DNA from: Bacteroidaceae bacterium
Lineage (GTDB): Bacteria; Bacteroidota; Bacteroidia; Bacteroidales; Bacteroidaceae
Assembly: GCA_017470425.1 (NCBI GenBank)
Contig: JAFUYT010000001.1
Span: 51,857-115,856 of the forward strand
Length of the DNA stretch: 64,000 bases
Reading direction: 5' to 3'
Below are positions 60,213 through 64,000 of the stretch, piece by piece. Position 1 is the stretch's first letter; each line of letters starts with the position of its first letter. A program made the position numbers and the translations under genes. The notes under the pieces are model-generated. The model was not told the DNA's origin. It saw nothing but the letters and a program-made list of their open reading frames with translations, and searched no databases.

Positions 60213-61628
60213 CTACGCAGCCCGGAGGGGGACTGCGTAGTAGGAGTGGTTGGAGTGGCCTTCGCGGCGGAGGTAGCCGAGGGCCTGGAGCGTGATGCCG
60301 AGGCGGATGGAGTTGCTCTTCGTGTCCTCGATGGCGGGGTAGTCGGCAGCGATGATGGCGAGCATCTCGGACGTCGTCAGCGGGCGCACGAACTCGCCCT
60401 CCTCAGGCAGGCGGAAGCAGGAGACGACCATCGTCTCCAGGTCGAGGGAGTTCTGGTAGCGCACGTTGGCGCGCTGGATGGCCTGCGTCTCCTCGGCCGT
60501 GAACCAGTAGCGCTCGCCGCGCTGCAGCTCTGCCAGCACCTGTGCGTAGAGCTGTTCGTAGTCGATCTCGGCGGTGTTGTCGATGAGCTGTCCGCGTGGC
60601 ACCTCGATGCAGAGGTAGCGGCGCGAACCCGTGTGGTCGCGCAGGGGGTGACGGTTGTTGGTCGTCGCCACGAAGGAGGCGAAGCGCAGGCGGTCGCTCT
60701 GCTCGCGGCCGTAGATGGGGCGCCCGTTCACGCGCACCTTCGAGAGCATCTGCTTCAGCTCCGCCTGCTGGCGGGGTCGGATCTGATCCAGCTCGTCGAG
60801 GTTCACGATGAGGTTGTTCGTGAGCGCCATCTCCTTGTCGAACTTGTTGCCCAGGTTCACGTGGTCGAGGTAGTACTCGCGCAGGTGCTCAGGCAGCAGG
60901 CGCTGGCAGAAGGTGCTCTTGCCGCAGCCTTGCTCGCCGATGAGCGTGGGCACGCACTCGTTGCCGTGCAGCGCGTCCCGCTGCTGCCAGTGGGCTACCG
61001 TCGAGCGCAGCCACACCGTGAGCCAGTACTTCCGTTCCGACGTCAGCCCGGGAATCAGCCCGAAGAGGTAGCTGACGCGGTCCTTGCCGTCCCACGCGGG
61101 CAGGCCGTCGAGCCACTCCGCGATGGGGTTCCACTCGGGCGTGGCGTCGCTGTAGATGACGTCGGCGAGCAGCCCCTTCACGTTCGCCTCGTCGGGCAGT
61201 GCCTTGCGCGCCTCCACGGCAATGCCGTTCAGCACCTTCTTGTCCAGATGGCGCCACGTCGCCGACGCAGCCTGCGGCCGGCAAACTTGCTGGCAGCCCG
61301 CCTGCTGGCAGCCCTTTTGCTGGCAGCCCGCCTGTGCCCCGCGCATACGTACCTCTGTCTTATCCGAGAGCACGTTGTGGCGGAACTCATAGCGCTCGCC
61401 CAGGAAGAGCTCGATGGGCAGCAGCGCCTCCTGCGAGGCCTGTCCCGCCTGGTGGGCCGGTTCGTTGATGCTCGCTTGGAGCTGTCCGCTTTCACTCATG
61501 TCAAGTTGTTCACTGTTGTTCATGCTAAGTTGTTCACTGTTGTTCATGCTAAGTTGTTCACTGTTGTTCATGTTAAGTTGTTCACTGTTGCTCATGCCGA
61601 GCAGGTTTTTGTTGTTCAGATTTTCCAT
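60213..61628 (-). CDS. VapE/VirE-type P-loop ATPase with low-complexity N terminus
   Basis: 471 residues. The helicase-like core has GEQGCGKSTFCQRLLP (Walker A, near 235), LIVNLDELDQI (Walker B), FASFVATTNNRHPLRDHTGSRRYLCIEV (sensor and arginine finger), the pattern of virulence-associated E proteins related to phage and plasmid primase-helicases. The first 45 residues are tandem MNNSEQLS units encoded by a 24-bp repeat, and GCQQAGCQQ units occur near 110-120. It is divergent from an HU-like gene, a pairing common in Bacteroidales. Its role in replication or mobile DNA is inferred. Confidence 0.88.
   Translation of the reverse strand: MENLNNKNLLGMSNSEQLNMNNSEQLSMNNSEQLSMNNSEQLDMSESGQLQASINEPAHQAGQASQEALLPIELFLGERYEFRHNVLSDKTEVRMRGAQAGCQQKGCQQAGCQQVCRPQAASATWRHLDKKVLNGIAVEARKALPDEANVKGLLADVIYSDATPEWNPIAEWLDGLPAWDGKDRVSYLFGLIPGLTSERKYWLTVWLRSTVAHWQQRDALHGNECVPTLIGEQGCGKSTFCQRLLPEHLREYYLDHVNLGNKFDKEMALTNNLIVNLDELDQIRPRQQAELKQMLSKVRVNGRPIYGREQSDRLRFASFVATTNNRHPLRDHTGSRRYLCIEVPRGQLIDNTAEIDYEQLYAQVLAELQRGERYWFTAEETQAIQRANVRYQNSLDLETMVVSCFRLPEEGEFVRPLTTSEMLAIIAADYPAIEDTKSNSIRLGITLQALGYLRREGHSNHSYYAVPLRAA
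61503..61598. repeat. 24-bp tandem repeat in the VapE-like gene
   Basis: Units start at 61503, 61527, 61551 and 61575. They encode MNNSEQLS-type octapeptides at the protein N terminus. Confidence 0.95.
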
Positions 61629-61700
61629 AGTGTAAATAAGGGTTTGAAGAAAAAGGGTTAATAAATAGATGATAGATCACGGTGAATTGCAATTCGGCTG

Positions 61701-61731
61701 CAAAGATACAAAAATTTTTTGCGCTTGTCAA
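61701..61731 (-). promoter_or_regulatory. Promoter of the VapE-like gene
   Basis: TTG, 20-base spacer, then TATCTTTG on the minus strand; 73 bases before the start codon. Confidence 0.75.
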
Positions 61732-61982
61732 GTTTTTCTTTTTCTTCAACGCTCCATGTATCAACGCCTTACACAATGCATCGCCAGCGCCTTCTCCCCA
61801 TACTGCAAACCTGTTATCCCTGCATTGCATACGCTTCAGGACCGCAATCTATACGCGTTAGCATCCCGATGCTTACATTTCCGCGCATTGCGCTTTCTGC
61901 ACATCGCAACGCGCTTTCTGCACGTCGCGATGCGATTCGGTCACGTCACAACGCGTCTTTAACTATGCTTAACGTTCTTAAT
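61732..61982. other. Non-coding gap between VapE-like and HU-like promoters
   Basis: About 250 bases with no convincing gene. It contains short GCGCTTTCTGCAC / GCGATTCGGTCAC-type imperfect tandem units near 61898-61960. Confidence 0.5.
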
Positions 61983-62013
61983 TTGTATGGTTCGCGAAGA
62001 TGACGTATATTTG
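61983..62013 (+). promoter_or_regulatory. Promoter of the HU-like gene
   Basis: TTG at 61983-61985, a 20-base spacer and TATATTTG at 62006-62013, 23 bases before the ATG. Confidence 0.8.
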
Positions 62014-62036
62014 CAGCGTCAATCACACGTTTACCT

Positions 62037-62789
62037 ATGCTGGAATACTACAAACAGGAAATGCGCGACCTGCGCGACCCCGAGTCGGGACGGATGCGTG
62101 AAGTTTATAAGGTGCTGCTCAACCGCAGCGTGACCGCCGAGCGATTCATGGATTACATGGCTGCCCACTCCTCGCTCACGGAGGGCGAGACACACCAGGC
62201 GTGCATCACCATCGCCGAGTTCCTGGGAGAACTGCTGGCGCGCAACGGCAGTGTCACCCTGCCCGGCATCGGCACCTTCACCGTGGGCATCCGCGCCAAG
62301 AAGGGCAAGGAGAAGGGGCTGTCATCCCGGACGGTCGCCATGAGCGCCACGGGACAGCCGCTCGGCGGCGCTGCCGGAACAGCAGAAGGGGAAGGCTCGC
62401 CGTCCGGCGACGAGCACCAGATCAACGCCCGCAGCATCGAAGTGGGGCGCATCAACTTCCGCTGCAGCAAGGAGCTCCTGAAGGATGTCAGTCACCGCCT
62501 CCACCCCGAAGGCAGCTTCCGCCAGTCCCGCTACTTCGGCTACGTACCCCTCTACGAGCCCATCATCCAGAAGCGCACACAGCGCTTTGCCGCTGCCCGC
62601 GACTACCTGCGGACGCACCGTTTCATGCGCATCACCGACTACATGGACTTCACCGGCCTCTCCTACACCACCGCCCAGCGCGAGCTGAAGCTGGCCTCCA
62701 CCCTCACCCACTCCGGCATCGCCGCCACCGGTCGCGGCAGCCACCGCATCTACGTCCTCTCGGCATCTGCCGCTGCGCAAAGTTCGTAA
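62037..62789 (+). CDS. HU-like DNA-binding protein with C-terminal extension
   Basis: 250 residues. Residues 1-120 resemble the HU/IHF-like family of Bacteroidales (LNRSVTAERFMDYMAAHSSLTEGETHQACITIAEFLGELLARNGSVTLPGIGTFTVGIRAKKG). A second part (RFMRITDYMDFTGLSYTTAQRELKLA...GSHRIYVLS) looks like a winged helix. It is divergent from the VapE-like gene. Its last three codons and stop lie inside the 3'-end dispersed repeat (copy 4). Confidence 0.87.
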   Translation: MLEYYKQEMRDLRDPESGRMREVYKVLLNRSVTAERFMDYMAAHSSLTEGETHQACITIAEFLGELLARNGSVTLPGIGTFTVGIRAKKGKEKGLSSRTVAMSATGQPLGGAAGTAEGEGSPSGDEHQINARSIEVGRINFRCSKELLKDVSHRLHPEGSFRQSRYFGYVPLYEPIIQKRTQRFAAARDYLRTHRFMRITDYMDFTGLSYTTAQRELKLASTLTHSGIAATGRGSHRIYVLSASAAAQSS

Positions 62790-62813
62790 TGTTTTCCGCA
62801 AAAGTTTTCTTGC
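62776..62813. repeat. 3'-end dispersed repeat, copy 4
   Basis: Reverse complement of copies 1-3 in the window, but with the same orientation relative to its gene. It overlaps the HU-like stop codon. Confidence 0.8.
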
Positions 62814-62827
62814 GCAAAGAAAATATA

Positions 62828-62835
62828 TACCTTTG
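62828..62835 (+). promoter_or_regulatory. -7 box without a clear gene
   Basis: TACCTTTG. The following 310 bases hold no convincing gene; a 33-codon frame at 62861 and a 79-codon frame at 62910 have no recognisable features. Confidence 0.4.
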
Positions 62836-62849
62836 CGACGGAAATAGTA

Positions 62850-63040
62850 TGGATTGAATATGAATACCGTTGGCTGGACGAAAGACTTATTGAGGCATCC
62901 ACAGCCACGATGGACAAGACGGCCGGGATACTTCAGCTCCCAAGTCTTATCTGCGGCATAGCTGCCATCCTCGCCTTTGGCGGCCCAAAGCGCGGCATTA
63001 GTAACGCCAGTCCAATTGGTGTAAAGTGGATGAAAAAGGT
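62850..63040 (-). pseudogene. Possible gene fragment, unrecognised
   Basis: The minus strand reads HPLYTNWTGVTNAALWAAKG, then EDGSYAADKTWELKYPGRLVH, without a start or a natural stop. The composition looks like part of an exported beta-rich protein. The family was not recognised. Confidence 0.3.
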
Positions 63041-63146
63041 AGGGAAATGGGAAGGTGAAGGTGGCATTTTATACAAAAATGAAGGAAAATGTGGCATCAT
63101 CACATTATTTAACCTGGCTAAAGAACGGTATTGTGAGGATTTTTCG

Positions 63147-63154
63147 TAACTTTG
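63147..63154 (+). promoter_or_regulatory. -7 box for the DUF3791 gene
   Basis: TAACTTTG, 29 bases before the ATG. Confidence 0.55.
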
Positions 63155-63183
63155 CGGTGCAAAGTATTTCTAAAAGCAAGAAC

Positions 63184-63408
63184 ATGGCACGTGAAGAAAG
63201 AAATATAATAGGATATACGGTAGGACTTGTCAGTGAGTCCGCCCTCCGTTTCGGTGTCCGCCCCCGACAGGCTTACGCCTACTTGAAGCGATACAAGGGG
63301 ATGGAGCACTTACAGCATCACTATGGTGTACTGCACACCCGGTCATTTCCCGATACGGTCGATGTGCTGGCTCAGGTGTGTCAAAACAACGGAGGAGGTC
63401 TGCGATGA
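63184..63408 (+). CDS. DUF3791-type small protein
   Basis: 74 residues: MAREERNIIGYTVGLVSESALRFGVRPRQAYAYLKRYKGMEHLQHHYGVLHTRSFPDTVDVLAQVCQNNGG. It matches the DUF3791 pattern of Bacteroidales. Such genes are often paired with a DUF3990 gene in a toxin-antitoxin-like arrangement. Here only a five-codon frame (MIRFY) starts at the partner position, so the partner seems lost or reduced to a scrap. Confidence 0.7.
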   Translation: MAREERNIIGYTVGLVSESALRFGVRPRQAYAYLKRYKGMEHLQHHYGVLHTRSFPDTVDVLAQVCQNNGGGLR

Positions 63409-63502
63409 TACGATTCTATTAAAGACTGCAAGAGTTGTATAACCATAAGGGGATCGAAAAGTCTCAATATCAAAGTCCGAGAGATTATTCCTCCACGAAA
63501 AG

Positions 63503-64000
63503 ATGAAACAGGCATTAGACCTTGTCATATTGTTATTCGTTATTTCCACTATTATGTTGGTGGGTTGCGCAGGCGGCGGCACGAGCGAGAAGCGGGTGCC
63601 GCAGGCAAGCGACTCTCTTTACACCGAAGAGCGGGCGATGGCCATCTATGACACGCTGCCGGAGCGGGCATTGCAGATTCTCGACTCGGCGGAGATAGTG
63701 GGCAATTTGCCGGACTACCGCGCCGCACTCTTTCGTGCGAAAGTGCTCAGCAGTTCTTACGTCATGATGCAGCAGGACTCGGCCATCATCATCTGCGAGG
63801 CCCTGCTGCGCCACGACGAGGCACAGCGCCGCTCGGCTTTTGCCGCTTGCCCAAGCAAGAACGTCGATTTCCGGCAAGACGTGCTGGAACTGCTGCTGAA
63901 TGCCTCACGGCGGCGCTATGACTATGAGGAGATGGTACACTGGGCCACGGAACTGGCCGAACTGCTGCGCGGACAAGGCTTGGAGACTGAGGCTCTGCGC
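63503..64000 (+). CDS. TPR-type lipoprotein, N-terminal part (3' partial)
   Basis: 166 codons, open to the end of the window. The lipobox MLVGCAGG is near residue 22. LYTEERAMAIYDTLPERALQILDSAEIVGNLPDYRAALFRAKVLSSS and RQDVLELLLNASRRRYDYEEMVHWATELAELLRGQGLETEALR look like TPR helices. Similar starts occur in long Prevotella sensor proteins that end in a regulator or kinase domain, but the rest is outside the window. Confidence 0.75.
   Translation, partial: MKQALDLVILLFVISTIMLVGCAGGGTSEKRVPQASDSLYTEERAMAIYDTLPERALQILDSAEIVGNLPDYRAALFRAKVLSSSYVMMQQDSAIIICEALLRHDEAQRRSAFAACPSKNVDFRQDVLELLLNASRRRYDYEEMVHWATELAELLRGQGLETEALR

Noticed and set aside
61669-61962. 97-codon open frame on the plus strand between VapE-like and HU-like genes
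   Set aside because: It overlaps the VapE-like promoter, ends in imperfect tandem units and has no family features.
62910-63149. 79-codon open frame on the plus strand
   Set aside because: No conserved motif, and it covers the DUF3791 promoter region; the opposite strand looks more protein-like.

Overview
The window looks like a chromosomal segment of a GC-rich Bacteroidales species, most like Prevotella/Prevotellaceae. The evidence is: TAnnTTTG -7 promoter boxes upstream of many genes; AU-rich leaders with no Shine-Dalgarno; a SusC/SusD operon; a type IX secretion (T9SS)-like C-terminal tail; and the gene order parA-parB-DUF5683-LysM transglycosylase-RSH. No rRNA, tRNA or CRISPR array was recognised. 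Assignments come from motifs and memory of families; no search was run.

Layout. 1-4357: 3' part of an NRPS ending in a thioester-reductase domain, then a MATE exporter. 4438-9001: metG and rnr. 9130-14322: NAD-dependent epimerase/reductase, PAP2 membrane enzyme, glycosyltransferase, radC, sufT-like and lpxH-like genes. 14368-25873 (minus strand): a seven-gene operon read susC, susD, DUF4843 lipoprotein, PKD-like lipoprotein, thioredoxin-like protein, T9SS-tailed protein and HEIGH-motif secreted protein, plausibly a peptide-uptake locus. 26043-33123: a TolC/HlyD/double-ABC/two-permease efflux operon with a divergent AraC regulator. 33124-34129: about 1 kb of non-coding, repeat-rich DNA. 34130-47194: housekeeping block (AAA ATPase, greA, tadA, parAB, DUF5683, transglycosylase, RSH, MerR, alaS, nucleotidyltransferase). 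47345-58180: a duplicated, recombined region built of ATPase-PDDEXK / membrane AraC / lipoprotein hydrolase cassettes, with broken pieces of the nucleotidyltransferase 3' end and of a DUF3089 gene. 58256-64000: cyclophilin lipoprotein, phosphoribosyltransferase-like gene, VapE-like ATPase, HU-like protein, DUF3791 protein and the start of a TPR-type lipoprotein.

Three signals stand out. (1) A family of short GC-rich palindromic elements sits between genes and, in frame, inside metG, alaS, rnr, the tolC-like gene and both ABC permeases. Related elements encode the core of the lipoprotein signal peptides of SusD, the DUF4843 protein and the PKD-like protein. For SusD and the DUF4843 protein a second, inverted copy lies upstream, so the start codon falls in the centre of the loop of a predicted long mRNA stem. 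(2) The ATPase/AraC/lipoprotein cassette occurs twice, and both copies carry AraC-type direct repeats exactly 55 bp from the -7 box of the lipoprotein gene. A third ATPase copy and the patchwork identity of the three ATPases suggest gene conversion. (3) A nested-helix element of about 130 nt lies between a promoter box and a small lipoprotein gene and is a candidate structured leader RNA.
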